Source: Prodigiosinella aquatilis
Lineage (GTDB): Bacteria; Pseudomonadota; Gammaproteobacteria; Enterobacterales; Enterobacteriaceae
Assembly: GCA_030388725.1 (NCBI GenBank)
Contig: CP128857.1
Coordinates: forward strand, 2,418,001-2,482,000
Reading direction: 5' to 3'
DNA: 64,000 nucleotides
Shown: one piece after another, positions 1 to 8,504 of the stretch
Layout: each line of letters starts with the position of its first letter
Numbering within the stretch: position 1 is the stretch's first letter
Translations under genes and position numbers: made by a program
Notes under the pieces: generated by a model
What the model saw: the letters and a program-made list of their open reading frames with translations, nothing else
Database searches by the model: none
Told to the model about the DNA's origin: nothing

Positions 1-1
1 A

Positions 2-235
2 GACATTATCAATAAGTTGGGAAACAATCCCAATTTCCACCGTTTACGGATCGGTATTGGCCATCCGGGTGATAAAAATAAAGTGGTTGGTTTTGTTCTT
101 GGTAAGCCGCCTGTCAGTGAACAGTCGCTGATTGATCAGGCGATTGACGAAGCTATCTACTGCACGGATATTCTGTTGAAAGAAAACATGACCAAAGCAA
201 TGAACCGTCTGCACGCCTTTAAAGCGTCATTATAG
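2..235 (+). CDS. pth: peptidyl-tRNA hydrolase, C-terminal part (5' end outside window)
   Basis: This is the last 77 codons of peptidyl-tRNA hydrolase, the cytoplasmic enzyme that recycles peptidyl-tRNA dropped by ribosomes. The reading frame is open from base 2 and ends at TAG 233-235. The visible peptide contains the conserved stretch RLRIGIGHPG followed by VVGFVLG and a helical tail ending RLHAFKASL, as in enterobacterial Pth. The catalytic N-terminal residues lie outside the window. The next gene is ychF, and pth-ychF is the usual order in Enterobacterales, which supports the call. Confidence 0.93.
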   Translation, partial: DIINKLGNNPNFHRLRIGIGHPGDKNKVVGFVLGKPPVSEQSLIDQAIDEAIYCTDILLKENMTKAMNRLHAFKASL

Positions 236-363
236 TCATACGGCATGATGACGGCAGATCGAGTTAAAGCATCATTATGTGTATAATTGGCCGGAATATT
301 TTCATTTTGACAGGCCAATGAATCTAATGGCCTGATTAATAAGTTATTTAAGGTGATATAAAC

Positions 364-1455
364 ATGGGATTCAAATGCGGTATTGTTGGGCTGCCTAACG
401 TCGGTAAATCCACACTGTTCAATGCGCTGACCAAAGCCGGTATCGAAGCGGCCAACTTCCCGTTTTGTACCATCGAGCCAAATACCGGCGTAGTGCCAAT
501 GCCGGATCCGCGTCTGGAGAAACTGGCAGAGATCGTAAAGCCTCAACGAATACTTCCAACAACGATGGAATTCGTTGATATCGCCGGGTTGGTAAAAGGC
601 GCATCAAAAGGTGAAGGCCTGGGAAACCAGTTCCTGACGAATATCCGTGAAACCGAAGCCATTGGTCACGTAGTCCGCTGCTTCGAAAATGACAATATCA
701 TTCACGTTTCAGGAAAAGTGAATCCCGCTGACGACATTGACACAATTAACACCGAGCTGGCGCTGTCAGATCTGGATACGTGTGAACGTGCGATTCACCG
801 CGTACAGAAAAAAGCCAAAGGTGGCGATAAAGACGCAAAAGTCGAGCTGTCAGCACTGGAAAAATGCTTACCACAGCTGGAAAACGCAAAAATGTTACGA
901 GCGCTGGATCTGAGCACGGAAGAGAAAGCGGCTATCCGCTATCTGAGTTTCCTGACGCTGAAACCCACCATGTACATCGCTAACGTCAACGAAGATGGGT
1001 TTGAAAACAACCCGTATCTTGATCAAGTTCGTGAGATCGCGGAAAAAGAGGGTTCTGTCGTGGTGCCTGTCTGTGCGGCAGTGGAATCTGATATTGCTGA
1101 ACTTGATGATGACGAACGCGATGAATTTATGGCCGAACTGGGTCTGGAAGAACCGGGACTCAACCGCGTTATCCGCGCTGGTTACGAACTCCTCGAACTA
1201 CAGACCTATTTCACGGCTGGTGTAAAGGAAGTTCGCGCCTGGACCATTCCTGTCGGTGCGACGGCTCCGCAGGCAGCCGGTAAAATTCATACTGATTTCG
1301 AAAAAGGCTTTATCCGCGCCCAGACGATTTCTTATGAGGATTTCATTACTTATAAGGGTGAACAAGGCGCGAAAGAAGCCGGCAAAATGCGCGCCGAAGG
1401 CAAGGAATATGTCGTTAAAGATGGCGATGTTATGAACTTCCTGTTCAACGTCTAA
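364..1455 (+). CDS. ychF: redox-responsive ribosome-binding GTPase/ATPase YchF
   Basis: This 363-residue cytoplasmic P-loop NTPase of the Obg/OLA1 family has the usual full length. The P-loop GLPNVGKS lies at residues 9-16, the G3 motif DIAGLVKGA near residue 72, and an NVNE motif stands where Obg proteins have NKxD, as expected for an ATP-preferring YchF. The C-terminal 85 residues form a TGS domain. The start ATG at 364 follows a purine-rich TAAGGTG. YchF binds ribosomes and modulates oxidative-stress responses. The gene is intact. The island begins immediately downstream, in its terminator region, without touching the coding sequence. Confidence 0.97.
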   Translation: MGFKCGIVGLPNVGKSTLFNALTKAGIEAANFPFCTIEPNTGVVPMPDPRLEKLAEIVKPQRILPTTMEFVDIAGLVKGASKGEGLGNQFLTNIRETEAIGHVVRCFENDNIIHVSGKVNPADDIDTINTELALSDLDTCERAIHRVQKKAKGGDKDAKVELSALEKCLPQLENAKMLRALDLSTEEKAAIRYLSFLTLKPTMYIANVNEDGFENNPYLDQVREIAEKEGSVVVPVCAAVESDIAELDDDERDEFMAELGLEEPGLNRVIRAGYELLELQTYFTAGVKEVRAWTIPVGATAPQAAGKIHTDFEKGFIRAQTISYEDFITYKGEQGAKEAGKMRAEGKEYVVKDGDVMNFLFNV

Positions 1456-1458
1456 TTG

Positions 1459-1594
1459 GCTTCTGCTGTCTCATGGGATCTCAATGCATCTCATAAAGAT
1501 CACAAAAACCTATAAAATCCACGCAATTGCGTGGATTTTTCATTTCATAACGTCTCAAATGGTTTCGTAGAAGCGCAGCTAAAATTGAGTACAT
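1459..1594 (+). repeat. attL: left 136-bp direct repeat of the genomic island
   Basis: This segment matches 26147-26282 at a constant offset of 24,688 bases with two mismatches (1468 G/A and 1585 T/A). It starts four bases after the ychF stop, includes the ychF terminator hairpin and ends in GAGTACAT. A tyrosine-integrase gene starts 76 bases further on. A long exact repeat plus an adjacent integrase is what integrative-element attachment sites look like, so this is called attL by inference. Weaker similarity continues past the repeat to about 1660 (matching about 26347). Confidence 0.85.
1514..1540 (+). terminator. ychF terminator inside the left att repeat
   Basis: A strong hairpin with an 11-bp arm (AAAATCCACGC) and an AATT loop ends in a run of Ts, 58 bases after the ychF stop. 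The same hairpin is repeated at 26202-26228 at the other end of the island, so insertion preserved a copy next to ychF. Confidence 0.85.
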
Positions 1595-1669
1595 AGGTGA
1601 GTACAACAAGCCTTCATCTTCATTTTAGGTGGGTACAACAACGGTATAAGAAATAGACAAGGACTCGCT

Positions 1670-2855
1670 ATGCTCACTGATACGCAATGCCGCACTGCCA
1701 AGCCGAAAGAAAAACTCTATCGGCTCAATGATTTCAATGGTCTCTACCTCGAAGTGAAACCCAATGGCAAAAAGCATGGCGCTATCGGTTTAAACTTAAC
1801 GGTAAATCAAGCATGTATGCGTTAGGTGAATATCCTGCAGTGAGACTTGCAGAGGCGCGGGAGAAATGCGAGCAAGCACGTAAGCAAGTTGCAGAGGGAC
1901 TCAACCCAGCACAGGCTCGTCAGTTAGATAAGATCCGCAAAGCCAACGATGCCTCCAACACCTTTGAGCTTATCGCTAAAGAGTGGTTGCAGATGAAAGA
2001 CTGGGCCGACATCACCAAAACGCGCCGCCTTGATATGCTGGAGCGTGTAGTTTTTCCCGCCATCGGCAAACTTCCGGGAAATCACCCCGCACCATATTCT
2101 TAAAATTATTCAGGAAACAGCTAAGCGTGGTGCTCCGACCGTTGCCGCTGAAGCTAGACGCACTATTTCATCGGTTTTTGGGTTGGCAGTAGCAACGCTC
2201 AGAGCAGACAGCGATCCTGTCTGGCCGGTACGTAAAGCACTTCCGGCAAACAAGACGCAGCACAAGCAGACATTGAACCCACAGCAAATCGGGAAGCTGT
2301 TAAGCTGTTTTGACAACAGTCGGCTCATACCAGGTTAACTATTGCATGTGGCTAATTTGGTGGACGCTGGCGCGGCCTGCCGAAGTTACCGAAGCGGAAT
2401 GGGCAGAGTTCGATCTCGATAACGCACAGTGGAGAATTCCGGCAACGCGAATGAAGGCCCGTAGAGAACACGTTATTCCCCTTCCCTCACAAGCGGTCAA
2501 CATGCTCAGAACACTACAGGGATTAACCGGGCATCGACAGCATATCTTCCCGGGGCGAGATAACCCGCGTGGCCCGATGACACCGCACTCACTGCGCCAG
2601 CTACTGAAAAGCCTCGGCTGGAGCGGAACGTATAGCCCACATGCAACCCGAACCACAGGCAGCACACGTTTAAACGAGATGGGCTATCGGCCTGATGCTA
2701 TCGAGGCTCAACTTGCCCACGCGGATACCAATAATGTGCGCCGAGCGTATAATCATGCAATCTATCTTGAAGAACGGAAAGTTATGATGCAAGAATGGGC
2801 TGATAAGCTTGATGGATGGGTAGGCAGTACTGATAGCAGTGTTGATGTTTCATAA
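1670..2855 (+). pseudogene. P4-like tyrosine integrase, inactivated by frameshifts
   Basis: The gene encoded a site-specific recombinase of the P4/bacteriophage type with an N-terminal Arm-binding domain. It begins MLTDTQCRTAKPKEKLYRL. The frame then breaks three times. A base is lost near 1779 (HGAIGL instead of the expected HWRYRFKLNG), a few bases are lost near 2080 after GKLP, and a further shift lies near 2320. The segments read together give a continuous integrase, including LARPAEVTEAEW with its catalytic Arg, an H..R motif in SPHATRTTGST and AYNHAI with the nucleophile Tyr. It lies directly inside attL, in the orientation expected for the integrase of this island. With three lesions it is very unlikely to be active. 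Confidence 0.9.
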
Positions 2856-3039
2856 ACGATGATGTATTGGTGTTTCATCATTGATTAATATATTAAATTT
2901 GTGATTATTCAAAATAACCTACAATTCAATCTACATTATATGTAAAGCACGAATAACGGATGTTGATTAACCTCACTATCAAGCCGCCGAAATTTTCACA
3001 TACCCTGGCTTGATTTAGCTGATAGGAGGTACCCAGGCG

Positions 3040-3174
3040 CTACGCGGCCATCTGCGTTGTCAGGTACCGGTCGACAACACCCTGAATGATTTTAAGTCGG
3101 TTGACGTCATCCAAAGTAAAAAACTCCGCTGCATGGGCCGTTATCAGAATCCCTTGATGGTAAATCTCGTGACG
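3040..3174 (-). pseudogene. ISNCY-like transposase N-terminal scrap
   Basis: On the minus strand this stretch reads a short peptide containing FTLDDVNRLKIIQGVVDRYL and then TTQMAA before a stop at 3040-3042. It resembles the start of ISNCY-family transposases, where this helix precedes a helix-turn-helix. Everything after about 25 residues is missing. It is probably the relic of an element cut by a deletion before the IS3-family element landed nearby. The family assignment is from memory and rests on a short match. Confidence 0.4.
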
Positions 3175-3196
3175 GACGTCTTAAACCTAGCACAGA

Positions 3197-4800
3197 GGGG
3201 GTGCGGATGTTTTCTTGGACGGTTTTATTGCGCGATGCCGAGTTGTCGACGGTACATTTCCGGGCTGAGTGCTCCCAGCGACAACTTGATGCGATGTTCG
3301 TTATACCATCGTATATAGGCATCAACATGCTGCATAAAGTGCTCAGGTGTCACGCCTGACCACTCATGACCATAGTACATTTCCGTTTTCAGGCGACCAA
3401 AGAATCCTTCACAGGCCGCATTATCCGGTGAACAGCCTTTACGGGACATCGAACGGATAAGACTGGCAGCATTCACACGCTTAAGCCAGCCTGGCCAGCG
3501 GTAATGCCCGCCTCGATCGCTATGGATTATTGGTCGTTCGCCTGCGGTTAATGTGCTGATTGCACCATCCAGCATGGTATTCGCCAGTTCTGCATCCGGG
3601 CGTGTACCCAACGACCAGCTCACAACTTTACCATCGAAGCAGTCGATTACAGGTGACAACCATACTTTGCCTGACGGCAGCTGGAACTCCGTGATATCTG
3701 TCAGCCATTTTTGATTAGGCTGTTCCGCGTTAAAGTCTCTGGCGAGAAGATTGTCAGGTGCCGGGCCGATTTCTCCGCAGTATGAGCTGTAGCGGCGCCG
3801 ACGGTTTCGACTGACCACAAGCTGTTCTTCCACCATAAGTCTGCGTACAACCTTCTCAGAGAGTCGCTGGCCTTTGTGCCGTAGCATAGCGTGCAGACGG
3901 CGATAGCCATAACAACGATAGTTACCGTTGAAGATCTCTGTTATTGCGATACGTACGGTCGCGTATTTATCTCCCGAGCGCAGAGCTGTCCGGTGGTAAA
4001 AAAAACTGCTCCGTGCAAGTTCAAGGACTCGCAGCAGCTCTGTCAACGGGTACGAGCCTCTCAGGACATCAGCGATCTGCGTCTTTTCCCTGTTTGTCAG
4101 AGTGCTGACGCTGATGCCCGGGTCTTTTTTTATGATTTCCTCCGCTTTTTTCAGGATATCGAGCTCCATCTGCTGTCGACGTATCTCCTGATTAAGTCGG
4201 TTAACTTCTTCGCGCAGAGTGTCGCGCTCTTCCGTAAGAGACGGCTTTTCATGTTTGCGCATGGACTGGTAAGCCTCATCGCCGATGATTTCATCTTTCC
4301 ATTTGTACAATACCGTGCGACTGATGCCAACGTTCATGGCGATTTCTCTGGCAGGTACATGCCGTGTACAAAGCGCCATGACAGCCTGACGTTTCACCTC
4401 AGGTTCAAAAGGTGCATTTTGATTGATCGTACTGGTGAAAATAAGCCGTCTGCCGGGATGACGTTCATTAACCCAGCGAGCCAATACATCACAGCAGGGA
4501 TAACCAAGAGTCCTGCTGGTAAACGCCAGGCAGCAGCCACGGTTAAGATAATGTTCAACAGCAGCCTGCTTTTGCACATCAGAGTAACGAGGCTTACGGA
4601 GTATGGATTTTGTAGCACCGTCACTCGCTTCCCATAAACGGATCCAGCGTCGTAGATTTCTTTTAGAGGGGTAACCCAGTTCACGAACTACAGGAGCCAG
4701 TTTTCTGCCGTATTTAAAGTAAAGTTCAATTGCGCGGAGCCGTTCTGCTTCGGTAAACATTATTTATCTCCTGAGAGTCCAGGAAATCGTCCGCACCCCC
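3197..4800 (-). mobile_element. complete IS3-family insertion sequence (1,604 bp)
   Basis: The element is bounded by imperfect inverted repeats of about 24 bp. The left end reads GGGGGTGCGGATGTTTTCTT and the right end, on the other strand, GGGGGTGCGGACGATTTCCT; both continue with GGAC. A 3-bp direct repeat AGA flanks it (3194-3196 and 4801-4803). One long transposase gene fills the element. Intact ends and an open reading frame suggest a recent insertion. Confidence 0.88.
3225..4760 (-). CDS. IS3-family transposase, single 511-residue frame
   Basis: This is a DDE transposase that moves the surrounding insertion sequence. Residues 1-170 contain repeated helix-turn-helix segments that should bind the element ends (for example PAREIAMNVGISRTVLYKWK). 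A leucine-zipper-like coiled coil follows at about 180-210 (LREEVNRLNQEIRRQQMELD). The C-terminal rve/integrase core shows the acidic triad as WLTDITEF, IIHSDRGGHY and ACEGFFGRLK. Many IS3 elements split this protein into orfA and orfB joined by a frameshift, but here it is one frame. It looks intact. Confidence 0.92.
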   Translation of the reverse strand: MFTEAERLRAIELYFKYGRKLAPVVRELGYPSKRNLRRWIRLWEASDGATKSILRKPRYSDVQKQAAVEHYLNRGCCLAFTSRTLGYPCCDVLARWVNERHPGRRLIFTSTINQNAPFEPEVKRQAVMALCTRHVPAREIAMNVGISRTVLYKWKDEIIGDEAYQSMRKHEKPSLTEERDTLREEVNRLNQEIRRQQMELDILKKAEEIIKKDPGISVSTLTNREKTQIADVLRGSYPLTELLRVLELARSSFFYHRTALRSGDKYATVRIAITEIFNGNYRCYGYRRLHAMLRHKGQRLSEKVVRRLMVEEQLVVSRNRRRRYSSYCGEIGPAPDNLLARDFNAEQPNQKWLTDITEFQLPSGKVWLSPVIDCFDGKVVSWSLGTRPDAELANTMLDGAISTLTAGERPIIHSDRGGHYRWPGWLKRVNAASLIRSMSRKGCSPDNAACEGFFGRLKTEMYYGHEWSGVTPEHFMQHVDAYIRWYNEHRIKLSLGALSPEMYRRQLGIAQ

Positions 4801-4955
4801 AGAGGGGACATTACAACTTTGCTGTTACATAGATTGTCAAGGCTCGATAGGAATGTCTAACAGCTGGCTCATTAGAAATGTCCATATGTTGCAAAAAACT
4901 TTGAGACACTCAGACCGAATGACCGCTGTTTACCGCTGCTTAAATGATTCTAAAT
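4801..4955. other. spacer between the IS and the Tn3-type element
   Basis: These 155 bases lie between the AGA target duplicate of the insertion sequence and the left end of the Tn3-type element. No gene, hairpin or promoter stands out. The last five bases, TAAAT, are the left target duplicate of the Tn3-type element. Confidence 0.5.
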
Positions 4956-4993
4956 GGGGTCCACTTGGAAAACGGAAAATATCATACGTTAAG
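4956..4993 (+). repeat. left 38-bp Tn3-type inverted repeat
   Basis: The repeat begins GGGGTCCACTTGGAAAACGG and ends ACGTTAAG, the conserved inner end of Tn3-family inverted repeats. It overlaps the stop codon of the left tnpA fragment. Confidence 0.88.
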
Positions 4994-5122
4994 CCTGTTT
5001 TTTGTACAGACTGCTATCTACTGAGCATAACGAACGGTATTTTCCCTGTCCCAGCTTGAGGTTTGTTCGCCAGACGCAATCTCCACTCAGGTTGATGTGT
5101 TCCCATCCCAGCGGAGATAGAT
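4989..5122 (-). pseudogene. tnpA: Tn3-family transposase, C-terminal fragment (left copy)
   Basis: Reading leftwards, the minus strand gives HLSPLGWEHINLSGD, then WRTNLKLGQGKYR and a stop at 4989-4991. This is the highly conserved C-terminus of Tn3-family transposases. Only about 43 residues remain. It is a diverged mirror copy of the fragment at 7757-7945, so the element ends with inverted tnpA 3' ends rather than one complete tnpA. Confidence 0.82.
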
Positions 5123-5137
5123 GGGTAAACCTCGCCG

Positions 5138-5995
5138 TTAAATAACGCCGTTAAAACGCATCACTTCGATAACGACCAGTCCGGCGGCAAGAGCGCTAGT
5201 CGCAAACAGCAAGTAATCGCGCAGTCCTGCACGTTTTAATCGAGACGTCTTCTCTAATTCGCTGACCCGCGCTGCCATCCCTGTTGCGACGTTTTCCTGC
5301 AAGGTCAGCTTGTCCATCAGTAAGGCCAACTGTTGCTGGTACTGATCCGCCTGCTCTTCAAGGGCCAGAGCCAGCTTCCCTGACTGTTGCCATTGCTCCT
5401 GCTGCTGTCGCTCGAATTTTGGGACAACCTGCTTCAGGAGGGCAAGCTGTATTGCGTGCTCATCCTGACTTGCCTGCAAACGTTGAAGCATCTCCTCCTG
5501 CTGCCAGCTCAATGACTGTAACCGGTTAATCTCCTCTTCATGTTCCTCGACACGCTGTGCCTGTTCCAGTTTGTCTTCCACCTGGGATTTCAGATGTTCA
5601 AGAATAGCCAGTGAGTTTTCACGGCTGCTGAGATCCAGCATCGTGTCGTTGTGTTTCAAGTCTCGAATCGTATTCATTAACGCCAGATGAAACTCTTTCA
5701 GCACGACATTTTTTTCTGACTGGATTTGTAATAAACACTCGATCACTTCTTGGGTGATATTCAGACTGCCACCCAGGCTTGCAATCATCGTCGCTAAGTC
5801 AGTGTCATTTCTCGCGGTGAGACTGCTACCCCAACGCTCCAAAAAACCCCGATTATTGAAGTCATCTGCCGCTTTTTGTATCCCTTTACTTCTCTCTTGT
5901 TCCTCTTTCAGCTTTTTGCCTATTTCGTGGAGATTTTTTTTGAAACTGGCGATGCTGGAGTCTTTGTTCTTCTCAACAATCGTGACAACCGTCAT
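5138..5995 (-). CDS. cargo protein 2: coiled-coil protein with a C-terminal membrane anchor
   Basis: I do not recognise a family. The protein has 285 residues if it starts at the ATG at 5993-5995, one base after the stop of the upstream cargo gene. A GGAG stands about nine bases before it. A longer start at 6031 would overlap that gene by 35 bases. Residues 130-260 are rich in Gln, Glu and Leu with a heptad-like pattern and should form long coiled coils. Residues 262-282 (YLLFATSALAAGLVVIEV) form one transmembrane helix, leaving a very short tail. A tail-anchored coiled coil next to a membrane-linked GIY-YIG protein suggests that the two act together. Confidence 0.75.
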   Translation of the reverse strand: MTVVTIVEKNKDSSIASFKKNLHEIGKKLKEEQERSKGIQKAADDFNNRGFLERWGSSLTARNDTDLATMIASLGGSLNITQEVIECLLQIQSEKNVVLKEFHLALMNTIRDLKHNDTMLDLSSRENSLAILEHLKSQVEDKLEQAQRVEEHEEEINRLQSLSWQQEEMLQRLQASQDEHAIQLALLKQVVPKFERQQQEQWQQSGKLALALEEQADQYQQQLALLMDKLTLQENVATGMAARVSELEKTSRLKRAGLRDYLLFATSALAAGLVVIEVMRFNGVI

Positions 5996-5996
5996 A

Positions 5997-7478
5997 TTAC
6001 TGCGCTCCCAGCTTTTTAATCTCTTCGGCAAGAGAGAAGCGAGTCAGTCTGATGACATCATTGTTCAGTTCTGCCGTATGCTCCCGGGTTTCACTCATCA
6101 GATTCACCGTGCTACCTGCATATTTTTGCAGTTCAGCCACCATACCCATACTGCTTTCATGGTTAGCAATCAACTGCTGGAAAGCCTCCCGTCCTTTTGC
6201 AGTATAGGCAGGTTCCGTTGAGAGTATCAGGCTGACGGCTTTAGGGACGATATCGGCCAAAAGGTAACTGCTCAACCCAAATCCCATCGCGCACAGGGAG
6301 GCAGAAATATAAGGGGCAAAGGGAGCCAGTGGAGCAAAAAGAGCCACCATACCAGATTCAATCACCGGTTCTACCGCATCCCAGAACACCAGAGCCCCGC
6401 TGGTGATAATGACCTCAGAGACCTTATAGATGGTTTCTTCCCTGGTCATGGTTTTGCTCCCCTTCATCAGCGAGAGTGCTGCCATGCCCAGATCATAGAT
6501 ATTTTTTGCTAACTGATAAATTTTCCCGATGGCCTGAGACAGTGCATTTAACACGAACTCGAATAAACCTCTAAGCAGATTTAACGGGGCTTTTATCAGG
6601 TTAACGATAACCTTCCATATTTTATCAAAAAAGCGTTTTAGACGGATTTTCACCTGCGCTTTCTGGGTGATAAACAGGTCAACAACTTCATCCTTCAAAG
6701 CTTTAATCATCGTGGTACTGAGCGTTTCCAACACACCCCACCCGACATTTTTTAATGCCTCTTTCCCTGCGCCAAAGGCCAGACCTCCCGCCTCGTTTGC
6801 CGCATCTTTCATTTTTTTTGCTTCGATATTAGAACGCGTACCCTGTTTTGTGCACAGCTCTTCTTTCTTATTTACCGGGGGTTTCTCATTTTTTAAAATG
6901 TTAGCCTCGACCGCTGCTGCCGTCTCTGCCGAATCCATGACCATAAATTTGACGGTGCAGCCCTCTTCAAACTCCGCCGCCATTTTGTATTCTGTGCCAT
7001 TCTTTTCGGCGTTTTTATTTTCATTCAGATGCCCGGCATGCCACCGTTTCTGTAAATTCTTCGCATCGCCGATATACCGCACCTCACCGGCGCTATCATA
7101 AACCACATAGACACCCGGGGAATTCGGCACATCTTTCAGGCCTTCCGGCACACCATTCTTGATCGTGAACTGGCCATCAAACTTCATGGTGGAAATAGAG
7201 GTAATGCCATGAGTGAAACTTTTGCTTATCATTTCCTTCCACTGAACACCCCGATTCGCCACGGCAAGCACACTCGCAGACGACGTGGCATTAAGCGTAT
7301 CATCCACCGATGTACTGAGGTTGGGGACCTTGGCATTCGGTTGAGAATTTCGTTTATTACGAAAACCGCCGATCAGTTTTCGTGCAACATTATCAACGGT
7401 TTTATCAACAATACTGTTCAGCAGGGGGTTAAGAGTATTGAGTTCCGGGTATTCCTGTACCATGGTAGGTGATGACAT
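5997..7478 (-). CDS. cargo protein 1: GIY-YIG nuclease domain fused to a membrane-associated C-terminal region
   Basis: The 493-residue protein has a variable N-terminus (1-110), then a GIY-YIG domain at about 118-205. The motif residues appear as GVY (122-124) and YIG (135-137), with R145, E191 in VEANIL and N203 as candidate catalytic positions, so the nuclease fold looks intact. Residues 270-340 are basic and amphipathic, and 365-440 contain long hydrophobic stretches (for example ISASLCAMGFGLSSYLL) that could insert in a membrane. The C-terminal 70 residues are helical. It is the first gene of a two-gene operon inside the Tn3-type element. The substrate is unknown; defence or a toxic effector role are possibilities only. 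Confidence 0.8.
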   Translation of the reverse strand: MSSPTMVQEYPELNTLNPLLNSIVDKTVDNVARKLIGGFRNKRNSQPNAKVPNLSTSVDDTLNATSSASVLAVANRGVQWKEMISKSFTHGITSISTMKFDGQFTIKNGVPEGLKDVPNSPGVYVVYDSAGEVRYIGDAKNLQKRWHAGHLNENKNAEKNGTEYKMAAEFEEGCTVKFMVMDSAETAAAVEANILKNEKPPVNKKEELCTKQGTRSNIEAKKMKDAANEAGGLAFGAGKEALKNVGWGVLETLSTTMIKALKDEVVDLFITQKAQVKIRLKRFFDKIWKVIVNLIKAPLNLLRGLFEFVLNALSQAIGKIYQLAKNIYDLGMAALSLMKGSKTMTREETIYKVSEVIITSGALVFWDAVEPVIESGMVALFAPLAPFAPYISASLCAMGFGLSSYLLADIVPKAVSLILSTEPAYTAKGREAFQQLIANHESSMGMVAELQKYAGSTVNLMSETREHTAELNNDVIRLTRFSLAEEIKKLGAQ

Positions 7479-7671
7479 AATGGTGTGTCTCTCTGGCTGT
7501 GGTTGAAAGGCCTATTTCCCACTCGAAATGCAACAAAATAACGAAATCACCGGAATGGCAAGCTCCGAGTGAACGTGTTCAGGTCCGTTACGGGTGATCA
7601 ATCTGTTGATTTTATCTAGTTAGAGTTGATTCTACGTTGGAATCGTCAGCCATGCATCAATAGAAATAGCG

Positions 7672-7771
7672 ATTGAGTCATTGAGTCATTGAGTCATTGA
7701 GTCATTGAGTCATTGAGTCATTGAGTCATTGAATCATTGAGTCATTGAGTCATTGAATCATTGAGTCATTG
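7672..7771 (+). repeat. 8-bp tandem repeat, about 12.5 copies of ATTGAGTC
   Basis: The unit ATTGAGTC repeats head to tail with two GAATC variants. The array ends just where the right tnpA fragment begins. An 8-bp unit is prone to slippage and may vary between strains. It lies between the cargo promoter region and the tnpA remnant. Confidence 0.95.
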
Positions 7772-7945
7772 AAACGAAAAGGCATCCCGATTAATGAGCA
7801 ACTCGTATCTCATCTTTCTCCTCTGGGTTGGGAACATATCAATCTGAGTGGAGATTACGTCTGGCGTAATAATCTTAAGCTGGGGTCCGGGAAATATCGG
7901 CCATTACGCACAGTCGATCCCAAATTGTACAAAAAGCAGTCTTAA
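7757..7945 (+). pseudogene. tnpA: Tn3-family transposase, C-terminal fragment (right copy)
   Basis: The frame reads LKRKGIPINEQLVSHLSPLG, then WEHINLSGDYVWRNNLKLG and GKYRPLR before TAA at 7943-7945. This is the conserved end of a Tn3-family transposase. The frame is stopped upstream within the 8-bp repeat array. It extends somewhat further than the left copy and differs from it at many positions, so the two ends are not a recent exact duplication. Confidence 0.88.
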
Positions 7946-7978
7946 CGTGGGATAATTTCCGTTTTCCAAGCGGCCCCC
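7941..7978 (-). repeat. right 38-bp Tn3-type inverted repeat
   Basis: Read on the minus strand it begins GGGGGCCGCTTGGAAAACGG and ends ACGTTAAG, matching the left end. The duplicate TAAAT follows at 7979-7983. Confidence 0.88.
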
Positions 7979-7983
7979 TAAAT

Positions 7984-8270
7984 AACCGTGTGTAATATCG
8001 TTACACTTTTACCAGACCATGTTCCTCTCTGGGGAAGGGGCTTACGGTTTCCATAAAATACCGTATCTTTTTCAGCAGCTGCATTACCCTTAGTTTTGGA
8101 TTCGTTTGAAAAAGGATGAAAAACATACCTTTTGTATTAACATTAGCCACCGGGTGTTTTCACCCAATCAGGGTTCAATAAGGCTGATTTTGTGAAAACG
8201 ATGAAGCACCCGTGTACATCATTACTATCAGTGGATTGTGTGATCCGAGGACAGGTTCAAGGATAATTAA
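7984..8270. other. intergenic stretch without a recognised gene
   Basis: A short hairpin GTGTAATATCGTTACAC followed by TTTTA lies near 7989-8010. No coding frame is convincing. The last bases (CAAGGATAATTAA) provide a ribosome binding site for the fragment starting at 8271. Confidence 0.4.
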
Positions 8271-8504
8271 ATGCAAACAGCAGAGATGTTTCAAAGTTTT
8301 CTGAACAACTTGAAGATTCCAGACGAACGTACGCAGGCTATTGCGACACATTATAAAAATGCCACGAGAAGACTTAACATCAAGTTCCGGGGGTCTGCAA
8401 ATGGATTCAAGGTAAGACTAGGTAGACGCCCACGTGCAGTTACCGATGCTTTTAAAGCAATTTTAAAGGGATTGAAAATCCTCGTGTCCTTGGTTCGATT
8501 CTGA
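8271..8504 (+). pseudogene. N-terminal scrap resembling a CBASS-type nucleotidyltransferase
   Basis: The first 42 residues (TAEMFQSFLNNLKI, then ATHYKNATRRLNIKFRGS) resemble the N-terminus of SMODS/CD-NTase nucleotidyltransferases, which make cyclic-oligonucleotide signals in CBASS anti-phage systems. In those proteins a catalytic GSYGR-type segment follows soon after. Here the sequence diverges right after RGS and runs into the tRNA-Phe fragment, so no catalytic residues remain. A plausible ribosome binding site (AAGGATAATTAA) precedes the ATG. The family call is from memory and rests on a short match. Confidence 0.5.

Larger units (their letters stand above)
4956..7978. mobile_element. non-autonomous Tn3-family element carrying a two-gene cargo
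   Basis: Both ends carry a 38-bp Tn3-type inverted repeat, 4956-4993 and 7941-7978. Each begins GGGG on its outer side and ends ACGTTAAG on its inner side, and about 31-32 of 38 positions match. A perfect 5-bp duplication TAAAT flanks the element (4951-4955 and 7979-7983), as expected for Tn3-family transposition. No full transposase or resolvase remains. Instead each end keeps only the last part of tnpA, in opposite orientations. Between them lie the two cargo genes. It should need a transposase supplied in trans. Confidence 0.88.

Noticed and set aside
3891..4637. 248-codon open frame on the plus strand inside the insertion sequence
   Set aside because: It is the shadow of the transposase gene. 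It has no recognisable domains and no ribosome binding site.
7672..7771. Possible CRISPR array
   Set aside because: The unit is only 8 bp, repeats have no spacers and there are no cas genes, so it is a simple tandem repeat.
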